Part shown: in pieces, positions 49,842 through 60,879 of the stretch
Layout of the letters: the number at the start of each line of letters is the position of its first letter
Position numbering within the stretch: the stretch's first letter is position 1
Assembly: GCA_016748015.1 (NCBI GenBank)
Contig: JAAOMT010000595.1
Span: 66,282 to 130,281 of the forward strand
Reading direction: 5' to 3'
Source: Geosiphon pyriformis
Lineage: Eukaryota; Glomeromycota; Glomeromycetes; Archaeosporales; Geosiphonaceae
DNA length: 64,000 nucleotides
Made by a program: the position numbers and the translations under genes
The notes under the pieces: generated by a model
The model's input: only the letters and a program-made list of their open reading frames with translations
Told to the model about the DNA's origin: nothing
Databases searched by the model: none

Positions 49842-50879
49842 TGTTACGGGTAAACTTGGTGGATATGAGAAATAGTAACATTTGGTGCTCTCAATTATGA
49901 ATGATGTGTCTTCCACGTAATTCTGTTGGCTTAGTCTTAATTATCAGTCTCTGAAGGTCTATTCCTGGATGTGAATTTACCTGTTGAGTTCTTTGGTTAT
50001 AAGGCACAGAGTTTGTCTTTCGTCAATTGCAACGTTTTTCATAAATGTGAGCTTTCTTCTCCAAGCTAACGAGTGCAGTCATTAGGGTCTGGCATTGTCT
50101 TTTCACACTTCTGGTAAGCTAACAAGATAATGTTAATATCCAAAACTTAGGAGAAGCTTTCCTCTTTTATCAGGCTATCACGAAGTCTATTCCTAGACAG
50201 TCAATTTTACTATGTTGCTGCTTCACAAAAATAAGACAGAAAAAGAAAAAAAAAGAAAGAAAAAAAAAAGATAAATTAGTATTGTCAATCACTGTGATCA
50301 AGAGCAATTGGTCCAAATCATTAATAGGTTCGAGGCGGTTATACTAAGAGCATCTGTTCTAGAACAGAGGTACGAAACAAGGATTAATTCACATAAATTC
50401 CATAAAGTTCGAGAACATAAATTTGTGATTCTGATTTCTTTTTAATAATTGGTTTATTTCAGAAGATGAAATAGAGAAGATAATAAAGGATGAAGAGGTA
50501 TGGATATTTAATTCTTGTCTAGAGATTCATATCTATCTGTCTGTCTTTTCTCACTTCTATAACTACTTGCTTTTATACATTCTTTTGGTTTTACAGGATT
50601 GCTTTCAATTGTCTCACTATTGCTAGCTATTGCTTTGTTGTTTCTGTTATTGCTTTGTTTTTCTACATTATTGCTAGTTATTCTATGTTATAACACGTTA
50701 TCTGACATTATTACATGTTATTCTGTGTTATCCTGCATTATAACACATTATCCTGCATTATAACATGTTATCCTACGTTATAATGTGTTATCCAATGTTA
50801 TTGCATATTATTCTGTGTTATGTCATGTTTTGATCACGTTTTTTTATAACTTTGGATCAGTTTTTCTACTCAGGTAACA
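49842..50879 (-). repeat. 5' LTR of element 3
   Basis: 1038 bp from TGTTACGGGTAAACTT to CTCAGGTAACA on the plus strand. It is very similar to the 3' LTR, with scattered transitions. Confidence 0.9.
50668..50827. repeat. 10-bp phased array in LTR, 16 units
   Basis: Same array as at 42680 but with 16 instead of 19 units, for example TTATCCTGCA, TTATAACACA and TTATCCTACG. All units keep the exact 10-bp spacing. Confidence 0.9.
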
Positions 50880-51702
50880 TCATCATTCCTGGTTTGCTCT
50901 GGTTACATTTGGTTCCCAAGTTGATTTGGACTCTGCAGTTGTCAAAACTGGTATCTTAAGAAAATGCTGTATTTAGTAGAAAACTCCTGGTTGTCAGTGT
51001 TGTTTCAGATGTCAAGAAGTAAACCATTTGGTTGTTAACTGCAAAGTTTCTCTGCCTCCTCCTCCTAAGGCTCCCAAGGTGTTTAAGACACATTTTGTGG
51101 ATGATGTTTCTTATGCAAAAGCTTCTGCTTCCCTGGATTCTTCTGAGTTTCTTCTTTTGGTGGCTTCTATTTTTCCTTCTATGGTTGTTGGTGATTCCTT
51201 GGTGTCTTTCCGGTTGGTTTCTTTGGAATCTGATTTGGTCAAGCTTTCTACTTTGATTGAGTCTATTGTTAAACCAGTTGGTTCCTTGGTCAAATTATTT
51301 GAGCAATTTATTAATGGAGATTTGGTCTCAAGCAGTAAACTTGGCCTTAAAGTCAATAAGGTTATGGTACATATGAGTTCTTTTAGTAAGATTATTGGTA
51401 AGTTGGAGAGGGAAATGGTCTCTTTAAAAAAAGAATGCTGCATAAAGGATATTGATATGTCTGGTGATTCAGAGCATCCAGTTGGTTTGGATAATAAGGT
51501 ATTTCTAACTTGCTGTTCCTTTGGGAACATGAGCCTATTGATGTTAAAGCTGATGTCTTGAAAACAGCTGAATGGCTGGTTAGATTGGTTTCTTGTAGTG
51601 TAACTCTGTTTTTTGTTATTTAAAAGATGTCATTTTTGGGTAAGTTTTTTTCTGGTGTATCAACATAGTATAGTCTGAACTGGCTCGAATAGCTGGTTAC
51701 AT
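50880..51702 (+). pseudogene. LINE ORF1, C-terminal part with zinc knuckle
   Basis: Continuation of the ORF1 begun at 40517. A CCHC zinc knuckle CFRCQEVNHLVVNC is at 51001-51042. It is followed in frame by a Pro-rich and then helical region to the stop at 51561. After the stop comes a 140-bp non-coding end matching the 3' end of the LINE at 26.9-27.0 kb. Element 2 interrupts at 51703. Confidence 0.82.
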
Positions 51703-52673
51703 TGTTACCGGAGGTTTTTGGTCTCTTTTCTTGAATGTTGTTAATGTCTGTTTGTTGTTAATTCATGTTTTCTAGAAGTAGTTAAACCTCCAATAACTGA
51801 ATTTATCTTCAAATTATCTCCTATAATTTGAACTGCTAGGCTTATAAGTGGAATGGCCAATTCCATGCCAGTTACTTTATGTAGTTACATTGTAGTAAAC
51901 GTCAACTCTTTCCCAGGAATTGCTCATCTGGAAGCTCACTAAAATGTATAGTTACTTTGCTGTAAAAGTTAACTCTTCTACAGAAATCTTGTCTGTAGAC
52001 TACCTTAATAATTGTAATAAGAAAAGAAAAGAAAAATAAAAGAAATGTAAAAGAAATAGGAATTTTATTAAGAAAAACATTTTCTATTCAGGCCTGGAGT
52101 CACTAACAGTTTACTGAAATTGGTAGCTAATCAATTTCAAAATATTAGTTGGGTTTTGGGAATTTTCCAAGTGCAATAATTAAAGAATTTGGTTTTTCAA
52201 ATTATTTGATATTTATTTCTTTTTGTGTATGTAGGAATGGTTCTAAGTAATAAATCTAAAGTAAAATACATTTTCCAGAAGAGAAAAGCTCTTCTTTTAT
52301 ACAACTTGTTGTAGTACTAGTCTATGAACTTGCACTTTTTCTCTTTGCTCAAATTTCGGCAAACTAAAGATACATTTTGATGAACTACAAGTTATTTCAC
52401 TAAATTATTGATTAATTTGGGTGAACTATTCATAATTTCGGCAAATTTCTGTAAATTTCGGTGAATTTTTGAATGTTACAAAGTTTAGGGTATTGTGTAA
52501 TTTGATCATCCTACTTTCTGTTATACTAATTAGATTATTTTAATTGAATTATGATATGTGATAATTGATTAAATAATAAATGATAATTTGAAATGATATT
52601 AATATACTAATAAATTATAGGAATTATAAGAGTAATTTCATGCTAATTAATAGCTAAAATTCTACTGGTAACA
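51703..52673 (-). repeat. 3' LTR of element 2
   Basis: 971 bp from TGTTACCGGAGG to CTACTGGTAACA on the plus strand. It has six units of the 20-bp TTTCGGTGAA array at about 52365-52475. The polypurine tract at 52674-52688 reads GAGGAGGAAA in element sense. Confidence 0.93.
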
Positions 52674-53361
52674 TAATTTCCTCCTCAAGACTAAGCTCTG
52701 TCAAAGTCCAAGCACTATCTGTAATATTGAGATAGTGATCTAAAATAATTGAAGTAATCTGGTCTGAAAATTGTTGAAATTTCAGTTCTGTGAGTTTGCC
52801 AATGTATTGGACTTTTGTTGGTTGCAGTATTAGATTTTGTAGAATATTTTCACAAGTATTAAACAAGTCATAGAGTCTAAGAGCTGTTCTAAGTTTGTAG
52901 TGAGTGTTTGTTGGTCCAGCTGCTGTTTTGAATTTATTGTGGATTTGTTTTTGTATAACTTTAGGAGTGAGATTTGTTGCTTCAAGTTCCAGTTTTCGTT
53001 CATAAAGTGTTTTTCCAATTTGAAAGTATTTATAGATAGAGGTGTGTTCATTGTTCTGTTCATTAAGAAGTAGTAGAAGTTTTTGTTGCATTGTAGCATT
53101 TGGTGGAATGTCAATAGGGGCAATTAAAAGATTTTCTTCTAGTGCCTACTTCAAAAGTCTTGATAATTTATTCTCAGAGTGACTTCTTGTTTTTCTTCTA
53201 TAGGAGTAATAGTTCTGTAAATGATTTGCTATTGGGGCTGTGGTTTTTTTCTGAATGTAATTAATTTGACTTCCATTAATCATTATAGATAAGTTAGGAA
53301 GTGTTTTCAAGGCTAATATTAATTTTTGGGATATTTGTTGAATATTTCGGAGAATAATCAT
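52654..53361 (-). pseudogene. Third ORF of element 2, downstream of integrase
   Basis: A 708-nt frame from an ATG at 53359-53361 to a TAG inside the 3' LTR, in a frame different from pol and starting 142 nt after the pol stop. One nonsense codon (TAG near 53146) stands where element 1 has CAA. The product would be about 235 residues: basic N-terminus (YYSYRRKTRS), then mostly helical sequence (RTALRLYDLFNTCENIL) and an acidic end encoded partly by the polypurine tract. There is no signal peptide, membrane segment or recognised domain. The length is identical to element 1 with no indels, so the ORF was kept in the active ancestor. Element 3 lacks this region. Confidence 0.75.
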
Positions 53362-56300
53362 GATAAAATTGACTAATTATGAAAAGAGAGAATAAAGAAA
53401 ATTATTTTTGGATATGGAGTTTTTATTTGTTTTTGGGTTTGGGTGTTTTGTAATTATTTACTATTTTTGTTTTTGTGTTTTTATTAGAGAATTATTGTAA
53501 AATTTAAGTGTTCAAGTTTGGTTGTTGTTCTATTATAATTATTGGTTCTAAATTTTGGGGAATATTTTCAGGATTAATTAAAGAGGAATGTGTACCAATT
53601 TGTGGAATTAATGGTTCAGGATTGTTTCTGGAATGATAGTGTTTCAATTTGTCTCCATGTGCAACTTTTGCTAATATTTTGTCATCAAGTCTTAACTTAT
53701 ATGATCCATTGCTTAGAATTTTGTGAATATAAAATGGTCCATCCCATTTGTTTTCAAATTTCCCACTCCATTGTTTTTCAGCCTTAGTTCTGTGTAAGAG
53801 AACTTTATTTCCAACTTTAAATTCATTGGTAATAGGTGGTAATTTGTTGTCATGTCTTTCTTTTTGTTGAGTTTGGGAATGTTCAATATGAGTTGCTGCT
53901 ATTCTTTTTTTTCCTTCCAGTGTACTAAGAAGAGTGTAGGCTCTTCTTTGGAGTGTCTCTTAAAAGTTTTCTTCATTGATTGGTTGTACTGGATATGTTT
54001 CCACTGTGAAATTAATTGGTAATGTTGCTGTCCTTTCATAAGTAAGATCAAATGGTGTGTGTTTCGTAGTATCTTGTTTTAGTGTTCTGTATGCTAGTAA
54101 CACTGATGGAATAAAGATATTCTATTTCTGCTCAAAGTCTGTTGAGACTTTGGCTAGAGATTCACACAATGTTCTGTTGAAACATTCTACAAGTCCATTT
54201 GTTTGAGAGTAATAAAGTGATGATAGAGGTCTTTTGACATTGAACTGTTCACAAATTTTTTGTATCAAGTTGTTCACAAAATGTGTTCCTTAATCAGATA
54301 AGAGTTCAATTGGGCATCTATGTTTACAGATAATGTCTTTATAGATGAAATTTGCTACTGATTTTGCATCTGCTCTTTAAATGGCTTTAGCTTTAGGCCA
54401 TTTGGTAAGATAATCTACTGCAACTGCAATATAGCAATTTTCTTGGGTTGTGATAAGTAATAATCCGATTAAATCAATTCCAACTCTGTCAAAAAGTTGT
54501 CCAACTTTGATTGGATTTAAAGGTTCTGTGGGGCGAGTTCCTTCTTTTCTTTGACAATTATCACAAGATTCTACATATTGTCAAATGTCTTTTTGCATGT
54601 GAGGCCAAAAATAATGTTCAAGGGTTTTTTGAATTGTTCTCTCTTTTCCCATGTGTGCTGAAGACGGATCTGTGTACATGTTGTATAAAATTGTTTCTTT
54701 TTCATTTTTTTGTACTAATCTGAGTGGCTGGTTTGGTTTTCTGTGATTTTTATAATAGATTTTGTTCTGGTGTATGAAATATTGTTTTGATTGGTGTTGT
54801 AAGCGGTGTTTTTTACTTGAAGACCAGTTTTCTGGCATGGTAAGAGTCTCCAAATAATTTTTAAGATTGCTGTAGTTTCTGGAATCCATTCTTGTTTGAT
54901 TGTTTTGTTGGTAAGTTGGTAAGTTGTGGTGGAATTGTTGTTGGTATTAATTTTGTCTCATTCTTGAAAGGCTATCAACATTGGTATGTAGTTTTCCTGA
55001 TTTGTGGTGTACAATATATCTGTAGTCTGCTAGGAAGTTATTTCATCGAGACTGTTTGGCATTTTGTTCAGTTTTCTTTTTATTGAGCCATTTGAGGCCA
55101 ATATTGTCCGTTATTATGGCAAATTCTTTTCCATTCTTCAGATATTTTTGAAAATGTTTAAGAGCCCAAATAACTGCAGCAGCTTCTAATTCAGTTGAGC
55201 CATATTTGAGTTCTGTTGGCTTGAGTGTTCTGCTAGCATAGGCAATAACTTGTTTTTGGCCATTTTCATCCAATTGTGATAAGATGGCACCAAATGCTAT
55301 GTGTAAGGCATCAGTGGCTAATTGGAATCGTTTGTTGAAGTCTGGATAAGCAAGAACTGGAGCTGTTGTCAATTTTGTTTTGAGAATTTTAAAAGCTTTT
55401 TGTTGTTCTTCAGTCCATTTGTATGGTACATTTTTGTTGGTAAGATAATTAAGTGGTTTGGCAATTTCTGAGAATCTTTTTATGAATTTTCGATAGTAAG
55501 AGGCTAATCCCACAAATCCTCTTAGTTCTGTAGTATTTCTGGAGGTTTGAAAGTTTTTGACAGCACTAATTGTTCCTGGATTTGGTTTGATTCTATCTTT
55601 ACTAACTATGTGTCCAAGAAAGATCAAACTTGTTTTTCCAAAGTGACATTTCTTAATATTTAACTTTAATCCTGCTTTCTGTAATCATTGAAAAACTTCT
55701 CGCAGGTGAATGAGATAGGCTTCAAAGCTTGGTGAGTATACATTAGTATCATCAAGATAAACAACTACTAATTGCCACAAGAGCCCTTCATAGACAACAT
55801 CCATGAGTCGCTGAAATGTTGCTGCTGCATTGCAGAGTCCAAAAGTCATAACATTAAACTCATAATTTTCTCCTTGAGTGGTAAATGCTGTTTTGAGTCT
55901 ATCTTTTGGGTCCATTTTGACTTGTCAATATCCACTTTCCAGGTCTAAAGTTGAAAAGAACTTGGCTTTTTCTAGAGCATCTAGCATGTCATCAATTCTT
56001 GGAAAAGGGTAGGCATCTCCAATTGTAACACTATTCAGTTGTCTATAATCAACACAGAATTTGATTTTTCCGTTTTTCTTTTTAACTAAAACTACTGGTG
56101 AGGCCCAAGGACTTCTTGATGGTTGAATCAATCTATTATTGAGCATTTTTTGGATCTCTTCTCTGATAAATTGGTGGCTGGCAGGTGACACTTGATAAGT
56201 TTGTTGATGTTTTGGTAAAGCATTTCCTGTATGGATCTGATGTTGAACAATGTCTGTTTTTCCCAAGTCATTGTTGTCTTTTGCAAATATATCTGCAAAT

Positions 56301-56496
56301 TCAGCTATCAATTGTTTCAATTGTTTTTGTTGTTGAGATTCTAAGGAACCCATATTGATTCAAGAGAGTTTTTTTTCCAACAAGTAGTAGTTTTCAGTAG
56401 TGGGAATGATATTTGGATTTGGGAGTAGAGTGTGCTTTACAATTTCGATAAAATTAGAGACAATTTGAGGGTTTTTATCTTGAAAGATATTGCTGT

Positions 56497-56516
56497 NNNN
56501 NNNNNNNNNNNNNNNN
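56497..56516. other. Assembly gap (20 N) with duplicated flank
   Basis: Twenty N bases. The 246 bp before the gap (56251-56496) are repeated identically after it (56517-56762). The natural reading is two overlapping contig ends not merged, so the second copy of this polyprotein piece is an artefact. Confidence 0.95.
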
Positions 56517-57060
56517 TGTCTGTTTTTCCCAAGTCATTGTTGTCTTTTGCAAATATATCTGCAAATTCAGCTATCAATTGTTTCAATTGTTTTTGTTGTT
56601 GAGATTCTAAGGAACCCATATTGATTCAAGAGAGTTTTTTTTCCAACAAGTAGTAGTTTTCAGTAGTGGGAATGATATTTGGATTTGGGAGTAGAGTGTG
56701 CTTTACAATTTCGATAAAATTAGAGACAATTTGAGGGTTTTTATCTTGAAAGATATTGCTGTGTATGATTCCAATTTCTAATTTGTTTAATAAAACAATA
56801 GGGTAATTATTGGAGTTGTAGAATATAACTCGAAATTTTTTCATTCCTTTGGGAATATAAACATTTGGAATTGATATTTCATGCTTCAAACAGATTTGTT
56901 TATTGGATTCAAAGATTTGTTGTGTAGTGGTGGGTTTTGAGCAAGTGTAAATTTCATGATGTTCTCCAAAAGATGAAATGGTAATTGGCTGAGGAAGTTG
57001 AAAAATCTGGTGAGATTTATTTTGTGTATTAAGAACTATGTTTACTGGGACTGTAAATCG

Positions 57061-57450
57061 TCCAGTTGAACCAAAACCTTGAATTCCTTTTTCACTTTTT
57101 CCCAATTGTTCTCTGTTGTTTATTGATTGTAAACTCGAAATGTTGATTAAGGGTAAGTAAATTGCTTGAGCAATTTTTTCAGCATGTTCAATTTTGAATG
57201 GTTTGTTTGTTTCATTCTGTAACATGATGGTAATGTCTCCAGTGTATCCTGCATCTATAACTCCTCTTCTAATATTGATTCCTTTGCTTGCCAATGATAA
57301 TTTGGAGACAATTTGAACCATTGCTCCTGGTGGAATTTCAAGAGCAATTTTTAGATTGATTTTTGTCAAAGACTTTGGTTGGATAATCAAAGTATCTTTT
57401 CCTGGATATCTTAGGTCATATTCAGCATCAATTTTGTGTGCTTTTTCTGG
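57061..57450 (-). other. dUTPase domain within element 2 polyprotein
   Basis: All five dUTPase motifs occur in order in one unbroken frame. They are AEYDL (motif I, about 57412-57426), VSKLSLASKGI (motif II), RGVIDAGYTGDI (motif III with catalytic Asp and Tyr), EKIAQAIYL (motif IV) and QGFGSTG (motif V, 57061-57081). The length of about 130 residues suits a trimeric dUTPase. Motif II has Lys-Leu where element 1 keeps Arg-Ser. The expected activity is dUTP to dUMP, which would lower uracil in cDNA during reverse transcription. It is flanked by the Cys-rich module and by a linker before reverse transcriptase. Confidence 0.9.
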
Positions 57451-60400
57451 TCTGATTCCTTGGCCATGGTTGTCAAAATATTTAAGTTGTAGAGGTGGTT
57501 GCTTTTCAAGAAGATAGATGGAAGTGGTTGGTAGTTCTTCTACTAGTTCAGATACTCCAAATTCGATTTTATTTTCATCATTCTCATCTGGCAGAGGAAT
57601 GCTAAGAGCATAACATTCTAAACACTATTGGTCATCATAAGGCATAACACATTTTTCACACAATTGAATGTTCATTTGCTTTAATTGTTGAATTTGAGCT
57701 TCTTTGGTTGGATATGTGTGGCTTGCAATTTGGTGGTAGGTTTCTACTTCATCTTCATAATCAAATCCAGCTAATTCCATGGTATACTCATTATATTCAG
57801 CTTCTTTCATTTGGCAGACATCTTCTTGGGTGGCTCCATTGATCAATGCCATTGCTAGGTCAAAAATCATTTCAGCATCATGAAGATAGTGGTAAAGTTT
57901 ATTGAGAGCACTGTTGTATGCTGCATCAAATGGTGTTCCTCTTCTGACTTTTTTCGAAATTGATAGAGCATATTAACAGGTTTGATCACATACTTCTCCT
58001 CTCATTGCTACATCAATCCAATTGTATTCTTCTGGTAGCATTTTTTCACATGTAAGACAAGGTGTGTTGTCCCATTTTCCACTTCTTTTTGAAGATCCAA
58101 ATCGTTCTCTATGGCATGCTTTGCAAAAGTAACAGGTACAAGTTTCATATTCCTCTTCTGGAGAAATACATGCTCCTATTGATGAAAGTTTTTTGTTGTA
58201 ATTTTTGTATTTGAGTGGAATATAGGGTGGTTGTTTCTGTGGTTCTGGTGTAGAATATCTAACTTTCTTCCATCTCCTTGATTCTTCAAAAATCTCTTGT
58301 TCGGTTTCTTCAGCCCAATTGGATGTTGATTCAAGAGCCATGTAGGTTTCAGTAAGTGGCATTTCTTTCTCCTCTTCAAATTCAAATACTGGAGCTTTTT
58401 CTGATTGTTTGTTAAAGATACTACAAGTTGCAGGTACTATGGTATATTGTCCTTGGTATAAGATTTTAAGTTTTTGAGTTTCCCAGTTCAGGTTTGCATT
58501 GGCCTTGAGAAGCCAATCATTTTCGACTAGAGCTTGGTATTAAGGTGCATCCATAACAAGAACTTTAACTGGAATGGTGATTTCATCAATTGAAAAAGGG
58601 AAATCATCAATTTTTTCTACTGGAGTCTTCTTCATACTATCAGCTGTGACAATAACTGTTTGAGCTGGTCTGTCTATGTTTTGTTTGAGTTGTTGCATCA
58701 GCTGGTAAGTAATGATACTTTCAGCTGATCCACTATCTAAGATTAAGCGAATGGGTTTTCCTTCCACTATAGCTTCTGTATACATAGCAGTAATTGCTTT
58801 CTGTTCATTGACTGCTGCATTACTAAGCAGAAATGGTGATTCATTTGCTTTAAATTCAAATGGAAATATATCTGACAGATTAACATTTTGGGCAATTTGA
58901 GCTGGTGGAATGGTGTGGTTGGAAGGGTTTGATTTTAGCGCTGCAACTTCATCTTCAGAAAGTGCAGTTTGTTGAAAATCTGATTCCTCGGGTATTGTAA
59001 GATAACTGGGTTGAGTGTAATAGTGATTGGATCTTTGCTGACCCAAATTTCGGAGAACCAACTGGTTATTTGAATTGATTCTGTTGTGGTTATTCTGCAA
59101 TTGATTTTGGGGTGTGAATTGGTTATGTTGAACCAATCTTCTTGCTGGTACTTGATATTGTTTAGTGAGTGGTGTCTGATATGGCTGAATTGGTAAAGGT
59201 TGCTGATATTGTTGCTGCATTAATTGTGGAGCTGGTGGATAGTAGTTTTGATTTTGTGGTCTTGGTGAATAATAGATTGGTGGTGGAGATTGATAATAGA
59301 ATTGTTGTGGTGAAGAGTAACGTTAATTACTCCTGTTTTGTTGGTCTCTTTGTAATTTCCTACAATCTTGTTTCCAGTGTCCTGGAATTTCACAATAATG
59401 ACAATTTTGAGATTGGTTGTTGGATGGTAATCCAAAATTGTTTTGGTTGCGTTATTGTGGTGGTTGATATCTTTGTAGTTGTTGCTGTTGTTGTTGTTGG
59501 TTTGTAAAATAGCTTTCAACTTTTTTTGTAAGTTGATCTATCTTTTCTTCAGCTGCTGAGCTGGTTTCTCCAATTGCAAGATTTACAAGCTTGGTGTGAT
59601 TTGCTTTTTCCATTGCCATTTCATAGCTCTTTGCATGTCTAATAGCAGTTGCTAAGTCTGCTGGAACATGTGGACAGACTTTTTTAATCAGTTTGTCTTT
59701 TAACTCTGCTATAAACTGATCCAGAATTTGAGCATCAGAATAGTAGTCATTGGTTTCCAATTGTCGGATTTGTCTGAGAAGTTTGTTAAATCTTCCAAGA
59801 TAGGTTATAACAGATTCAGGTGTTTCTTGTTTGATATTGCGAAAGCAGTTTTTGAGAGTGATAGAGGTATTGTTGTCGGTGAATTGTTGTAAAAAAGCAT
59901 CTTTGAATGCTTGCCAGTTTTCAAATGGTTTTTCTAAATTTTCAAACCATTCTCCTGCTGTTCCTTGGAGAAAGTAGGGAATTGCTTTGAGCATTCTTGC
60001 TGCAATCCAACCATTTGCATCTTCTGCTTTTTGAACCTTGTTAAGCCATTCTTGAGGACTGGTATCATTGTCTTCACCAGTGAATTCTGGGATTTTTGCA
60101 ATGTAAGCAGTTGTTATTTCTTCTTCATTTTCTGTAATTTCTTCTGGTTCTAATTCAGTTTCTTCACTTTCTAAGCTTTCTGAGTGATTACTTTCGTTTT
60201 TCTGTAAGTAATTAATGATATTGGCACTTGTTGATATTGGTTCCTGCTGTTGAGTAGGATTTCTAGGTGACTGAAAATTTTTTGGTCTGGAGAAATGGCT
60301 AAGTGGTAAACTTGGTGTTTGTGGTTGAACAAGTAAAATTGGAAATGATGTAATAGAAAGTGGTAATTTGACACTGGTTCCTTGTTCAGGTGTTTGCAAG

Positions 60401-60861
60401 TGTTTGGCAGTTGTCTTTTGTAGTGTTGGAGTGTTTGGAGTGGTTTTTGAGTATTGCTTCAATCTTTGTTTGCCTTTGTTGCTTGTTTTTGTCTCTGATT
60501 CAAAGTCAAAAGAGTATTTAGACTGTACTGGATATTTTTTTTCACAATACTCAATAATGTTAAAATTAAATTTTTGAAAGTAGGTAGCAAGTGTTTCACT
60601 GTTCAGGTCTTCTGTTCCCAATTGTGAATAGTGCACTAAATTATTGTAGAGGTTGCTTTTAATTTTTGAAATGTTGTAGTTTCCAAAAAGATAATTGTTA
60701 ATGTGGTTTCCAATGTATTAGTATACTGATTTCTTTACAACTTCAATTCCGTCTGGAATGTTGAATCTTTGCTTGCAGTGGGTGTAAATTGACTGGTAAT
60801 ACTCTAGAGTTACTGTGTCTGGTGTGGTCGCCACTTTGAATTTGTTGTTGCTGTGTTATTT

Positions 60862-60877
60862 CCGTGGGAGAGCACCA
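60862..60877 (-). promoter_or_regulatory. Primer-binding site of element 2
   Basis: In element sense TGGTGCTCTCCCACGG starts 2 nt after the 5' LTR. It fits a tRNA ending CCGUGGGAGAGCACCA. The tRNA was not identified. Confidence 0.75.
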
Positions 60878-60879
60878 AA

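Larger units (their letters stand above)
41855..50879 (-). mobile_element. Ty3/gypsy element 3 (second LTR family)
   Basis: Direct LTRs 41855-42921 and 49842-50879 flank a minus-strand internal region with gag, protease, Cys-rich module, dUTPase-like domain, reverse transcriptase, RNase H and part of integrase. The termini are TGTTAC...GTAACA. The flanking 4-mers TTGT (41851-41854) and TCAT (50880-50883) do not match; they could both derive from TCGT by one transition each. It lies inside ORF1 of a LINE, whose reading resumes at 50880. The integrase C-terminus and any third ORF are missing, although a polypurine tract still abuts the 3' LTR. Confidence 0.92.
53504..60834 (-). pseudogene. Gag-pol polyprotein of element 2
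   Basis: After subtracting the 266-bp artefact the frame is 2355 codons with no frameshift. Gag (60834-59300) has a core EWLNKVQKAEDANGW and the knuckle CHYCEIPGHWKQDC (59362-59403). Protease (58540-58820) has ILDSGSAESII. The Cys-rich module (57970-58215) has CYFCKAC and CLTC. dUTPase lies at 57061-57450. Reverse transcriptase (56180-55500) has SPWASPVVLVKKKNGK and YLDD. RNase H (55350-55070) has TDALHIAFGAIL. Integrase (54820-53504) has an HHCC-like zinc region ending CDNC, GIDLIG, LLSD, TNGLVE and a GPF-type tail WDGPFYIHKIL. Nonsense codons include TAA for CAA in gag, TGA for TGG after LESGY, and TGA for CGA near 55687. The frame opens after the primer site without an ATG; GTG at 60832-60834 is the likely start position. 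Confidence 0.9.

Noticed and set aside
52654-53361. Envelope gene
   Set aside because: The third ORF is where env would be, but it has no signal peptide, membrane segment or cysteine pattern.
56437-56619. Separate minus-strand frame beside the gap
   Set aside because: Duplicate of the sequence at 56251-56496 across the N run.
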